Shown piece by piece: positions 24,395 to 41,099 of a DNA stretch of 64,000 nt (within the stretch, counting starts at the first letter, position 1; the number at the start of each line of letters is the position of its first letter). Location: positions 28,910,001 through 28,974,000 of the forward strand of contig OX467086.1 of NCBI GenBank assembly GCA_950106755.1, given 5' to 3'. A program made the position numbers and the translations under genes. The notes under the pieces are model-generated. The model was given only the letters and a program-made list of their open reading frames with translations. It did no database searches and was not told the origin of the DNA. Source of the stretch: Climacium dendroides. Lineage: Eukaryota > Streptophyta > Bryopsida > Hypnales > Climaciaceae.

Positions 24395-26645
24395 TCTTTA
24401 GATAAATAAAAAACATGAGTCCTATTCATGATTGTACTCAATACTAATCAAATACAATTAAAGATCCTTATTTAAACTATGGGTTGAACTAATCTTTATG
24501 GTATTTGGCCTTTGAAAATTCAATCGTTAATGCAACACATTTCTTTTGTAATTTGGTGTGTGGATGAGCTATTGCTTGAATCAATATCAGAATATTCTGA
24601 TTTAGGCTTTAGGACATGCAAATGGTAAATCAATCAACCAATATAAGGATAAACTTATCACATGGCTTGAAGTGGTCCGGATCCTTATGTCAAAGGAGTT
24701 CATTAACTTCTAAAGAACCAAGGCCTTTTTTTTTGCCAAAAAACAGTCAAAACTACCATTTCTATAGCAAAGAGCAATAAAATTTAATTTTTTTTTGTAC
24801 ATCGAAATATAGGATCTTACACCCAACTAATATGAAAATGTGTGGAAAACATTTAAAAAATTTTGACCACACAGATTGCGAGATATTTGTGTTTAAAGTA
24901 AAAAAAACAATTTTTTTAGCACATTGCAGGACTAGATTATTTGACTTTGAGCCTTCTTAAATTAAATTTTTTACAATAAAAAGTTTTGAGCTTTAAATCT
25001 TTATTTTAGAGGATTGAGTTGAGAGTCTAGGAAAAAAATTCAAAGAAACTTAATTCTTTTTTTTTTAAATTATTAAGTGGAAGTAGGTATGAGGTAGAAG
25101 AAAAATTTAAAATTTAAAATATTATTATCTATAAAATGGAATTAAAATGCACTAATCCCAATGCTGAGATTGTTTTAGGAAGCAAACTAAACCAAGTGTA
25201 ACTTTTTCTTTAAATTTTTAAAAAATTGCATTAAAAAATGAATCCTCCAACTTATTTTTTCCAAAAAAAATGCTCTCATTGCTTGAAAAACAAGATTGTC
25301 CATAACTTTCTCATAGCAAATCCAAATGGAATGAATCACAGCTTTCTATGTAGATAAAAATATAATCTATGAGAAAAAAATTCAAACTTTGAATTTTTTG
25401 TTGTTGCCTCTTCTCCCTTGTTTTGAACTTATTTGAGTTTAACTTTTGTTCCCAAGCAACGATTAAAAAAATAAATATTCCCTTGAAGCTAATCAGTTTT
25501 TCTATCTTAAAAAAAAATTCAAAAAATCATAACAAAAGTTCAGCATGTAGGTAACTACCCAAAATCCCATTTGTCCCTCCAAATGACAATGGTCTATTAG
25601 GGGTTAAGGGTAAATTGACCTGGCCTCCAATTGTTGCCAAAAGAGCCTTAATATTCACGTCAAGAAGTCTATTCAAAATAAATTTACACAGGTGAATTGA
25701 CCTAGCCTCCAATTATTGTCAAAGTGGCCTTAATCTTCACTTTAAGAAGTCTATTCAAAGTACATTTACACGAGTCAATTGACTTGGCCTCCAACTATTG
25801 CCAAAGTGGCCTTAATCTTCACTCCAAGAAGTCTATTCAAAATACACTTCACTCCAAGAAGTCTATTCAAAATACATTTACACAAGTCAATTGACCTAGC
25901 CCCCAACTATTGCCAAAGTGGCTTTAATCTTCACGTCGAGAAATCTATACAAATTACATTTACATGAGTCAATTGACGTGGCCCTTAACTGTAATCAAAG
26001 TGACCTTACATCAAGAAGTCTATTCAAAGTACATTTTTACGAGTCCAGTACCTTGGCCCCCAATTGTTACCAAACTGGCCTTAATCTTCATGTCAAGAAG
26101 TCTATTCAAATTACATTTACACGTATACTTTCGACACTAATCAATAAGTCAATTGACTTAGCCCCCCACACGTTGTCACCACCTATTGTTAAATAGGCCC
26201 AAATCCTCTTCACAAATATTCTATTCAAGGCACATTTACACCATGTACTAATTGAGCAAGTCAATTGACCTAGCCCCTCTAATTGTTGTCAAAGTAGCTC
26301 CAATCTTCTTATCAAGAAGTTCATTCAAGGCAAATTTACACTAATTATTGACCCTTAAACACCTAAACTACAATTTTTTGGCAACATAGAAATTTTGGGC
26401 AGCTCACTAAAAATGAAATTTTCATTTTTTTTTCGTTGAAATTTTCACACTAAATATGGTTAAGGAGTAGCTTTAAGGCCCAACAATTTTCATAACTTTT
26501 AAATACATGGTTAAAAGGTTATTGTATGATATGTAGTTTTCATTCCTCATTAGGGCAACCCAGACAACCAAAAAAACTCCTATAAAAATTGTTTTTTCAT
26601 AAATAAAAAAATTTAAATTGATTTTCTAGAAGATTGTTTCCTTTT
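24395..26645. repeat. Spacer of the large inverted repeat
   Basis: 2,251 bp of repeat-derived sequence not shared with its own complement. 24600-24715 resembles 29230-29340. 24720-25560 is a diverged plus-orientation copy of the dispersed family ('ggatctta' at 24812, 'gagatatttgtgtttaaag' near 24878). 25610-26340 is a minisatellite. 26379-26630 is a partial, diverged second copy of the segment found at 28014-28260, ending right at the inner edge of the right arm. No gene was seen. Confidence 0.7.
25610..26345. repeat. Minisatellite of about 80-110 bp units, about eight copies
   Basis: Each unit contains 'aattgacctggcctccaa', 'ttgccaaagtggccttaatc' and 'aagaagtctattcaaa' plus 'catttacac', with substitutions. 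Units start near 25615, 25695, 25780, 25890, 25970, 26050, 26150 and 26260. A diverged single unit recurs at 29290-29395. Confidence 0.8.
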
Positions 26646-28876
26646 TGGGTATAAAAAATAGAAGATTGTTTCTTTTGAATTGAAATATAGATTTTATAGA
26701 TATAGACTTTTTCATTTGATTTTTCACATAAACAATTGTGAAAATTTTTAAACTATCAATTTAAATTTGTATTACTCATTTGAAAGTCTAGTTTTTGCAA
26801 TAAAATGTCACTAGCCAAAAGGAAAAAAATTGAGAGCAATATATATCAAAAAGTCAACAATAGTTGTTTAATTCTAACACTTGTCAAATTCCAACCCTAA
26901 AATGACCAGTCTACCACCACATCCACTAGCATTGTATTGACTTGATTGACTCATTCCTTCATTAGCATTGAAAGGCATTCATTGGAAACTTTGATGTTTG
27001 GTGTTTTAGTCAATAAAAGTTGTCAAATTCTAACCTTGAACCAACAAACATACCACCATAGCTACTAGTGTATAAAATCCTAACCCTGAAACAACCAACC
27101 TATTACCATAGCCACTAGCATGTCACATTCTAACCTTGAAATGGCCAGCCTACCACCACGGCCACTAGTGTGTCAAACTCTAACCTTGAAATGGCTAGCC
27201 TACCACCATAGCTACTAGCATTTTATTGACTTGATTGACTCATTCTTATATTATCATTGAACGTCATTCATTGGAAATTTTTGCCGTAGGTGTCCTAACA
27301 ACTTTAGGGCCGGTTGATGTTGAGAACCTAGACCTCCAAATTGTAGGCATTTAGTAGTATTTTATTGTAGTTTGCTGTCCAGCCTCCAACCATTGTTACC
27401 TGGCTTTCTAGGCCTAGAGGATCTAGACCCTTCACTGAAAGAATGCAAATCCAAAACTTGATGGCTATTGTTCTTGCATTTTGATTGGAGAAGGGTATGT
27501 TAATGCTTATCCTACAATGGATCAAGGCTATTTTTTATCATAAAAAAACACTCAAAATTACTATTTTTGATGCATTCATTCAAAAAAACAAAAGCTTATT
27601 ATTTAAAAAAAATTTAACCATAGGATCTTGCACTCTATTTCTTAGAGATCATGTGGTAAAATTTTATGAAGTTTGACCATATAGATCGGAAGATATTAGC
27701 ATTCAAAGTTGGAAAAAATAAATTTTGAATAGTGGTTTGCAATTTTAGATGATTTTGACCGCCATTTATAGACAAATTTTGTACTATAGACTTTGAAATA
27801 AAAAAATTTTGTGTTGAAGAATTGAGTTGCAAGTTTAAGATAATTCTTTTTTAAATACTTGAATTTTTTTTTTTTTAAAAGTGTTAAGAAAAAATAGGTC
27901 CAAGATTGAAAGAAAAACTAAATTTTTAATAGCTCTATGATGGGATTGAAACACAACAATCCCAAAGGTAAGATTGTTCTAGCAAGCAAATGTAACCTTG
28001 CCAAACTACTTTTCTTTTGGCAACATAGAAATTTTGGGCAGCTCACTACAAATGGAATTTTCATTTTTTCCATTGAAATTTTCACACTAAATATGTTCAA
28101 AGAGTAGTTTCAAGGCCCAACAATTTTTATAACTTTTGAATACATGGTTAAAAAGTTATTGTATGATATGTAGTTTTCATTGCTCATCAAGCAACCCATG
28201 CAACCAAAAAACTTCTTTAAAAATTATTTTTTCATAAATAAAAAAATTGAAATTGATTTTCTAGATTTACTTATACAAGGAAAGCTTTGAATCATTCCAT
28301 TTTGATCAATGAGATGAAAGTTATGAGGAGTTTTAGTTTGCGAGCACTTATGGAATCTCTACTCTAAAATAAACTTTGAAATCCTTTATTTAACTCAATT
28401 TTCAATATTTTTTGAAAGAAATAAAATCATTGGATGTAGATTATTTACTACAACATTACAACCATTGGGATTGGAATTTTTTAATTCCATAAATAAGTTC
28501 TTAACAATTTAGTATTTTAAATCATTCTCTGCATCTATCTATCTATTTAGTTAGTATTATTTTCCTATATGTTGTACAATTCCAAATGATATGGAGTTTT
28601 CCAAGCATGTAGCCAATTTACTTTGAAGAATGAATCCAAAGACGCACCACCATTTTGGACATTTTTTAAACAAATAAGACCTTGTGAAGTGCATCTCCCT
28701 AGTTTTTTGCAAGGCCAAAAATAGGATTTTTTCACTTCAAATGCTAATATCTTGCAATTTACACAGTGGAAATTTCTGAAATTTTTTCCACATCTTCTCA
28801 AACTAGCACATTACAAGATTCTATAGTTACATGTGTCCAAAAATGTTTTTTTTGTTTTCCCTTAAATTTGGTACTT
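26646..28876 (-). repeat. Large inverted repeat, right arm (2,231 bp)
   Basis: Reverse complement of 22164-24394, without indels. Homology to the dispersed family copy at 57555-58390 covers about 28014-28876 and continues past the arm end to about 28945, showing that the arm edge lies inside an older element rather than at its terminus. It holds the mirrored minisatellite (26865-27221). Confidence 0.95.
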
Positions 28877-29575
28877 TACTAGAAATGGCAAGTTTTAGAG
28901 CATTTTGGGAGAAAACATAGTTCTAAACATTTAGGGTTAATGGGCAAGTCAATTGATTGATTTGCCCCGAACTATTTTTTCCTAAATTTTTGTTTCCACT
29001 ACCTACTCTCTTATAATATTTTTATACTCCATTTTGACTAGCATGGCTTTGTGAAGTGGCAAGAAATCATGCAATAGGATTTTTGTTGAAAATGCATTTT
29101 TAAGTGCCCCTAGCAAGAATTTCTCTAGGCTCACTAATGTAACTTGGCAAGTCATTTTTGGCATGTGTAAATTCTTGAATGTGAAATGGAACTCCCTTAC
29201 TTGATGGCTATAACTAACCTTTGTCAATACCTTGATTTAGGCCTAACGGCATGCAAGTGGAGGATCAACCACCCAACATGACCTTGGATAAGCTTGTGAC
29301 ATGGCTTGAAAGTGACCCTAGTCCTCTTGTCAAGTAGTCCATTCAAGGCGCATTTACACAAAGTACTAAGAGCCCTAGCCCCAAACTATTGTCACTAGTT
29401 TTCTATTTCCACTAGCTACATTGTAATAGTATCTGTAAACTCCATTTTGATTAGCCTAACTATGTGGTTTTTGTGGTAGTAAATCATGCAATAGGATCTT
29501 CCTTGACTTCCTTGGCATTTTTGAAAACATGTCTAGAAAGAATTTCTCTAGGCTCACGAATGTCGCTTGAGACTT
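28877..29575. repeat. Outer flank of the right arm with a direct repeat
   Basis: 28877-28945 still matches the dispersed family copy near 58390-58455. 28975-29150 and 29390-29570 are imperfect direct repeats of each other (shared 'ctccattttga', 'atcatgcaataggat' and 'aatttctctaggctcac'). 29230-29395 resembles spacer sequence at 24600-24715 and a unit of the spacer minisatellite. Confidence 0.6.
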
Positions 29576-30872
29576 CCAAATGTCTCCAATTCTTCCTTTT
29601 TCTCTTTCTTTCCTTTTCTCTTCTCCCTGAAAGATGCAAATCCCAACCTTGATCAGTTTTCAGTGGGAAGTGGGAACTACGCACTGGCTTGAACAGAAGC
29701 AATGGGAAGCCTCCTGACCAGCTGTGTGTGCTCCTTGAGTATGAGATGTGCTTCGCTTTGTAGCCTAGGCCAACTCATCAGATGCAGATGCTGGCTTTGC
29801 TAAGTCAATCTCTTTCATTTACCACTGGAACATAGATTTTCTGTATAGTCTGTTCCTAAGCCGATCACCCGCCTGACAGTGAGAATTGAGAAATTCTACG
29901 ATGCTTCAGAATTTATTTATGTAAGTTGATTGTTTTTGTTCTCGCTGCATGGTAAATGCAATTGGCGTCACTTGCCGACCAAAGTGGCGTTCCAAAGCAC
30001 ACCCAAAGGTCGGCGAGGGGATTGCTTCCCGGCTTCTGCACTTGGCGCAGTACGATTGGGGGAGTCAACAGGAGCCTGCAAGTCCAAAGCTTACCTTCGC
30101 TTAAGTTACGACGACGTCTACGAGAGTCCTTATCTTCGGCAACGCCGACCGATCCAGGTGGGACCAAGACCGAGGGCGTGGACCATACAGACAGCGAACC
30201 AACGAACCAACGAACCAACGTAGGGCATCGACGGACTCCACTGGACTCCGTCAACTGCGCAGGGACTGAACTCGCGAGCGGGAGGGCGGGAGGGCGGTCT
30301 CCGTCGAAAGGACCTGGGGACGACACGTGTCACTGTTGATGTGGCGAGCCCCGTCAGCCGAGCGAGACCCGGTTGGCTGGTCCCGGATGGCGTTGCCAAA
30401 AATCGTCGAACGACGGACTGAGCGCTTGCTCACCGTCCATTCATCGTCGTTTCCACGGCGATGGACACTTCGTCTCCACGGCTTTGGGTCCCTCCTCGCT
30501 GTGCAGTGGGCGCTGCAGGCAGGAGTTCTCGCATCGGTCTCTCGGGGTTGCCGAGACAGGATCTGTTGGCGATTTGCGAGTTCTCGTGGTTTCCGTTCCA
30601 GGTAAGCCGGTCTTTAGCGCAAGATTTTCATTGCATTGCATCCCGAATTCGTGGAGATTTTGTGATTATTTGCGACCTAGGGACTCGGGAGGATTGTGTG
30701 ATGAACGGTGGAATCGAGCTTTCATGTTTTAGGTTTGGTTCGTGGTGGTGTCCTTGCACAGATTATAGTGAATTGGTCGATTGGTGCACGTTTCTTTAGG
30801 ACATTGAGGTCATCGGGCGTGGAGAAGGATTCAGGTGAATTGGACGTGGTGCAGGGGCAGGAAGGGGAAGCG
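29576..30872 (+). promoter_or_regulatory. Promoter and 5' UTR region of glutathione reductase
   Basis: A sharp change to GC-rich, apparently unique sequence from about 29950. The short tandem 'cgaaccaa' at 30194-30220 and 'gggaggg' runs near 30285 lie inside it. A good donor (CCAG|GTAAGC at 30601/30602) and an acceptor after a T-rich tract (ag at 30798-30799) suggest a 5' UTR intron, not provable from sequence alone. The many overlapping open frames on both strands at 29913-30600 are GC-driven, contradict one another, and are not called. The first in-frame ATG of the gene is at 30873. Confidence 0.45.
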
Positions 30873-35696
<4,824 letters not shown>

Positions 35697-37030
35697 TGAG
35701 TGGGATATTTACTCAGCAGCCAACTGTTGCTTGTATTAGTTCTATTGATTTTCTCCTAATCAACTTAGTTATAGTTTTGCCTATTTTTTTACTTCACTCT
35801 CATTTGCCGTGTGTGAGGTTTCTAAAATGAAAAGCAGTAAAGTTTGTGAATCGCTACAGTGATGCATTTTCTGGTGGCTTCACACAGTTCTGTGCGCTGT
35901 CCCTTGAATCCCCAAGTTTGTTGCCTTGCATTTGTGTCCTTTTTCGTTGTGCAAACAGAATAGGAACTCTCCATCCGTTGTCCTAGAATTTCAATCTCCT
36001 TGGAAGAAAAATAATTCTCCTCGCCAAATTTATAATTTCTGATGTCCTTGGCGAAGAATCGGTCAGCCCTTGAAATTGTTTAAATTCAACTTGTTGTTGA
36101 AGAGAGAAAGGAAAATTATATTTTCATCTGACTCTGACGAAGTTCCTCTCGAAACACCATTCCCAGGGCTTTTCAGGTGTTCTGAGTTGTTCCTCTTGTT
36201 CGATTGGGATTTTTTGATGTGGTTGTTGTCCCATTTGCAAGAGGTTTCCAACTCCATTACTCCACTAGAATACAGATTAGGGGGGCGTCTGGGTTTGGAC
36301 CTCCCCTTTAGATCAATTTAGCCAGAAAGTGGACTTACAATTGATTTCAAATGAGTATATATATATAATGGAGAAAATTTCAGATTTTTTGACTGCATTT
36401 TCTACTTGATATGAATTTTGTTCACTTTTTCTTCCTGAGTTCAGAGTGCCTTAAAATAGTCATATAAATTCTGAAAATTGTATGACATATAGGAGACGTG
36501 ATTTCATTCAAGAAAATAAAGTCAAGAAAACACATTCATATATAGAAGTAGGATTAAGGAGAATCCAACCCCTCTCCCTAGATTTTGTGCATCTTTTGAA
36601 TGGTTGGATTCTTGGTTCATGACATGTTTGATTTTCCTTAGATGGAGGCCCAATTGTAGCTTTCATCTCCCCTTCCAAAACCAACTTTGACACCCCTTGT
36701 TATTTCAACATAGAATGAATAACTTATGAATTTCAAGTTTTTTCTTATAGGGTGAGTAAGTCCGAGGGTGAGTAAGTCCGAGGGTGAGTAAGTGAGTCGA
36801 CTTTTCAATATGAAGAAGAGCTACTTGCTCATTCTTTCACTTTCTCTCCACGGATCCAGTGCAACTTCATGCCAACATGGCATATTCCATTTTGGATCCC
36901 ATGCCGGTGGTTTGCAGTTTCGAAACTTTTGTGAAGAAGTTTTTTATGCCATGGTTTTTATGCCATCTGAAAATGGACAATGGCGAAGACTAAAAGCTCA
37001 GCAGCAGTTCAGCAAGTTCCCTTAACCCTA
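35697..37030. other. GR 3' flank
   Basis: Contains the 3' UTR of GR (T-rich sequence to about 36050) and then apparently single-copy, AT-moderate sequence. Open frames at 36070-36321 (+) and 36063-36257 (-) overlap each other and match nothing I know. Confidence 0.4.
36751..36796. repeat. 16-bp tandem repeat, about three units
   Basis: Units of 'ggtgagtaagtccgag', the last one partial. Each unit contains the 5' splice-site-like GTGAGT/GTAAGT. Confidence 0.85.
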
Positions 37031-37340
37031 CCTATCTGAATGCAAGTTAGGGTGCAAGCAGCAGGGAGGGGAATGGCGGCGTCGCGGCGACCCCCGAGTT
37101 GGTGAGGAGGTCCCTTTCCGTTTACTTATGAGCAGCCCCAGCGTTGTTTTCCCCAGTTTCCTCGTTTAGGAGTTCCAGACTTTCAATGCAATTATTGGGC
37201 CCCGTTGTCTCGACTCCTTGATTGCTCAAGTAGTGCGCCTGACGGACTTCCACCACCTTTCAATTCGGGGACGGAAAGCCAGGACCCACGCACTGGCTCT
37301 GTCGGGCTCTTCCGGCAGTCGTAAACAAGGATACCGGCAT
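37031..37340 (+). other. Isolated GC-rich island, possible orphan first exon
   Basis: A GC-rich patch inside AT-rich DNA. At 37073 an ATG opens MAASRRPPSW before TGA, and the TGA overlaps a donor-like TTG|GTGAGG, as would a first exon ending in a GT intron. No downstream exon was found in the next 4 kb. It could be the promoter remnant of a lost gene or an unrelated CpG-rich patch. Confidence 0.25.
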
Positions 37341-38675
37341 TTATTGATTAGTTACAAGCTAGACTAGCTGAGATAGAAAAGTTTAGGATGAGGTTCCGGA
37401 CCAAAGAAGGGGCTTTTCGGAAATGGACCCAGTTGGGGAAAAAAAATCTAGCAATTAGGCTACAGTAGTCTTTGTGAGATTACCAAGGAAAACTACCATT
37501 TGAAATGAAGGATTGGCAGCAGTCAGCCGGGTTATAACTAAATATGGTGGATTCTTTTGATTGAGGCCCTCTAATCTCCAAGTGAGTGGGTGAACTACCC
37601 TAGTGTCCAAACCCACTATCACTCACACTCTCACATGCTCAGGTTGTTGCCTACTCACTTGTGACAACTCCTCGGAATTAAACTCTCCAATCGATCCATT
37701 AAAATTTCTGCTTGGGAATACGAAAAGTCCATTATAAGCTAAGTTACTACATGACTTCATCAACTTGATCGTGCCAATATTCACTGCAATCTTAAAGGGA
37801 AGGGTATAAAGAACTTATGATCAATTAAAACAACTATAGGTTGAGCACAATCCTTGACTGACAAATGATTGATTTTTTTTTTTTTTTTTTTTTTGACACA
37901 AATTAAATGGCATGATTGTTTTTTAATTACAAGTCATAGAGGGAGTGTTGCTGGTGTCAGTTAAATAGGAAAATTGGCATGTTGTAAGGTAGGAGGTTCT
38001 AAAAGCACTGAGGCTCTAAAATGGTTCACCTTTTTAAATGTACACTATTTGAACATGTTTTTTTCATAGCCTTCAGCAATGTACAAACCTTGTACATTGT
38101 AGGAGGTGGACGATTTTAGAGCCCTATGCCATTTGAACTTCAAAATTTCATGACTAATTCCACAAAGCTTCAAAAAACATGAAACAACTTGGATTAAATG
38201 TCAATTCTACTTGTCTTTCAAGGAAAATTTACTGGAAAATATTTCAAGATGTTTCACCTCCCCAAAATTCAATTCCATACCTTAAATGATCCATTTATGA
38301 ACCTCCTACTTTACTGATTGAGGGCATGTCATACTAACCAGCCTCCTAAAAATGCATGGACCCTCTCTTCGATCTGTGCATTTTGAGAAGGTCAAATTCC
38401 TAGCCCTAAGCCGGTAGGGGCAATGCCAGGTTCAAATCTTGTTAGGGAAATTACAATATGCAAATGAACCTCCTTCAAAGCTAAACAAACTACAACTTAA
38501 CCCCTGAATGCCCAAGGCCTGTTTTGAGCTTCTTGGAATTTGCTCTAAATTGAACAAAATGCCAACATTTTGATAAGTTGCATCAATTTTTTATTTATTT
38601 GTAATCGTACAAATTCAAACTAGACATGTTAGAGATCTCATGGGAAAAGAAAACACAACAATATCACTTATGGAG
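37341..38675. other. AT-rich intergenic
   Basis: No gene recognised. Holds a poly(T) run of about 22 at 37873-37894 and a small perfect palindrome around 38085-38106 ('aatgtacaaaccttgtacat'). Confidence 0.4.
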
Positions 38676-38679
38676 TGAA

Positions 38680-39110
38680 AGATTATAATGTTTGACCATG
38701 AGGGTGTTAAAACTATGAAAATCTTTCAACTCTCTTTTTGCATGTCAAATCTAAAAAGTTGGTGACCAAAAAAATATGAGGTTAAAGGGCCTAGCATGTA
38801 TAACCCCAATTAATTTATGGCTTCTTAAAATCTACTCTATAATTTTTTTAAATGAATTTTGAAAGTGATTTTTTCTCCAAGATCTAGTGTATTTGAAGCT
38901 CATTTCGAAGAGCTCTCAACAGTACTAGAAGTCAAGATTGCAATGGGTACCCTTACACAAAATCCTGGATAGAAAAATCACTATCATTTATTTTCAAGAT
39001 TGGATTTTTGATGCTAAAATTAGACTTCAAGAATAACTTTCCTAAAATATAAACTACTAAAAATAACAACTTGGTTATATTTTATTTAACTTCAAAGTTT
39101 TGCAAACACT
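38680..39110 (+). repeat. Direct repeat A, about 430 bp
   Basis: Matches 39880-40310 in the same orientation with roughly one difference every 7-10 bases by eye. Shared words include 'gggcctagcatgtataaccc' (here) versus 'gggcctaacatgcataaccc', 'ctctataatttttttaaatg' and 'ggatttttgatgctaaaa'. The two copies are separated by about 770 bp. Confidence 0.75.
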
Positions 39111-39879
39111 AGATTACCTAAGGCCAAAGTGATTGTGAATTTTCATTTTGAAAATTCACAATGCCATTGGGAGGAAAATGAAACTATAGGAAATGGATTG
39201 GGAATTTTTACCACCTTTCAGCACACTTTGGGGGGAGATTTCAAAAAACCTACAGAAGGTGAAAATATGTAGGAAATCCATTGATTTTCCTATAGAACTT
39301 CCTAGACCCGTAAATTGAAGGAGTTAAGGCTGTTTCATACATGCTCTAGAATCAGATGGAAGATTGGCCCAATTTGCCTTCAATCCAGCCCTCAATCTAG
39401 CCCCAATTCACCACTCTGGTCCTAGATAATGTAAAGTGGTGAGGCTAGATTCTAAGGCCGGATTGAGGATTCATCACTTTGGCCTTAGGTAATGTAAAGT
39501 GGTGAGGCCCAATTCTAGGGCTGAATTTCCAATTAATTTGCTCTTGTATTTTTTTAATGTTCAAATAAAAAATATATCACTTACATCTTTTATTTTTTCT
39601 TCCTATTCTTCCTATTTCAAAAATAAAAGAAAGAGTATTTTAAAAACTAATTAATTTCTTCATATTTTTTCTATTTCAAAAATAGGATTTTTTTTAAAAA
39701 CTTGAACTTTTTCCTTTCTTTTCCTTTGTTTTCTATTTGAAAAAGGAGTTCTTTCACTTTTTTGAGCCTTTTCCTTTCTCTTCACATTAAAATTAGAGTT
39801 GATGTTGAAACTAGAGTTGTAGCTTATATAATTGTCATTTATTTTTATGAGAATTTAAAGAATTTCAAGCAATAAGTAA
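39111..39879. repeat. Interior between direct repeats, with a two-unit tandem
   Basis: Non-coding, T-rich. At about 39415-39530 a unit containing 'gataatgtaaagtggtgagg' is repeated once (second copy near 39490). If repeats A and B are LTRs, this would be the interior of a very small non-autonomous element. I see no primer-binding site or polypurine tract. Confidence 0.4.
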
Positions 39880-40310
39880 TGTTTTATCATAAGGGTGTTA
39901 TAACTACAAAAGTGATTTGAAGTTTTTCAATCTTCTTTTCACCTCTCAAATCTAAAAGTTGATCACCAAAAAAAATATGAGGATAAAGGGCCTAACATGC
40001 ATAACCCCAATCAATTTATGGCTTTTCAAAATCTACTCTATAATTTTTTTAAATGAATCTTCAATGTGATTTTTTCTTCAAGATCTAGTGTATTTGAAGT
40101 TCATTTACAAAAGCCCTCAACACTATGAAAGTCGAGATTGTGATGGACCCCTTGTACAAAATCTTGAATAAAAAAATCATAATCAATTATTTTCAAAATT
40201 GGATTTTTGATGCTAAAACTAAACTTTAAAAAGACTTTAAAAATATATATAAACTACTAAAAATAGCAACTTGATTAAATTTTATTAGACTTTAAAGTAT
40301 TGTTGACACC
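39880..40310 (+). repeat. Direct repeat B, about 430 bp
   Basis: Second copy of the block at 38680-39110, same orientation. Neither copy has convincing TG...CA ends, so the LTR interpretation is weak. Confidence 0.75.
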
Positions 40311-41099
40311 AAAATTTAGTGCTTTAGGCATTCAGAAATTAAAACAACTTTACCAAATAAACATATATCCAAATAAAAATAAACACATTATGTTGAGTAA
40401 GTTAAAATAATTGAACCAAATAAGCTTAAAAATCTCATATTTAGTTAAGAACAATTTTATAGAACATATAAACGCGAAATAACTTATATACAAAATCGAA
40501 AAAAACTCCCCCAAAACTAGAGCTAAAAATGCATTACATCTTATCAAACAAATAAACTATATATATATTATATTATAACAATTATATATATATTATTATA
40601 TACATAATATTATAATAAGTTTATATAATATACTATAAATTTTATATAAGTAAAATTTTGATATATTTGAATAGAATGCATGATAATGATTTCAACGAGT
40701 CTTTAAAATAAATATTTTACTTCTACCCAGAGCTCCCAAATTTAACCCAATGCTCCCAATTTTCAAACTAAAATATTGACAATAGATCAAGCTCCAAAAA
40801 TTTAGCAATGCATATTGGTAGAAGTTTCTTGAGCTCACAATCAACAAGCACACACCAAAATAGAAAACAAAAGACTTTGCATCAGTAGATGGTGGAGATT
40901 TGTACAATTCAACAAAGGTGCCCAATCTCGCCCCAATTTGGCGCTAGATGGGAAATCAGGCCACCCACTAACTCAGCCCAATTGCTCCCTTGAGGCGGAT
41001 GGTTTAGTGCCTAAACCATGCCACCTAATGGCACGTAGGATGAGTTGTAGTTCCATTTGGCCCCAAATATAAAGCCCTTAGACTGGATTTGGAGAAATA
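40311..41099. other. AT-rich intergenic with (TA)-rich tract
   Basis: 40555-40660 is a TA/TATAT-rich low-complexity tract. The rest is AT-rich without a recognised gene. Confidence 0.5.

Noticed and set aside
22239..28801. Five pairs of 60-78-codon frames mirrored in the inverted-repeat arms
   Set aside because: They are identical only because the arms are identical. They lack domains, occur in stop-poor chance windows, and lie in a non-coding repeat family.
29913..30600. Several 90-137-codon open frames on both strands upstream of glutathione reductase
   Set aside because: They overlap each other on opposite strands in GC-rich sequence, show no domain and fit no splice chain. This is the GR promoter/5' UTR.
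38400..38445. 'ggttcaaatc' resembling a tRNA B box
   Set aside because: No A box at the right distance, no acceptor stem and no cloverleaf could be folded, so neither a tRNA nor a tRNA-derived SINE is supported.
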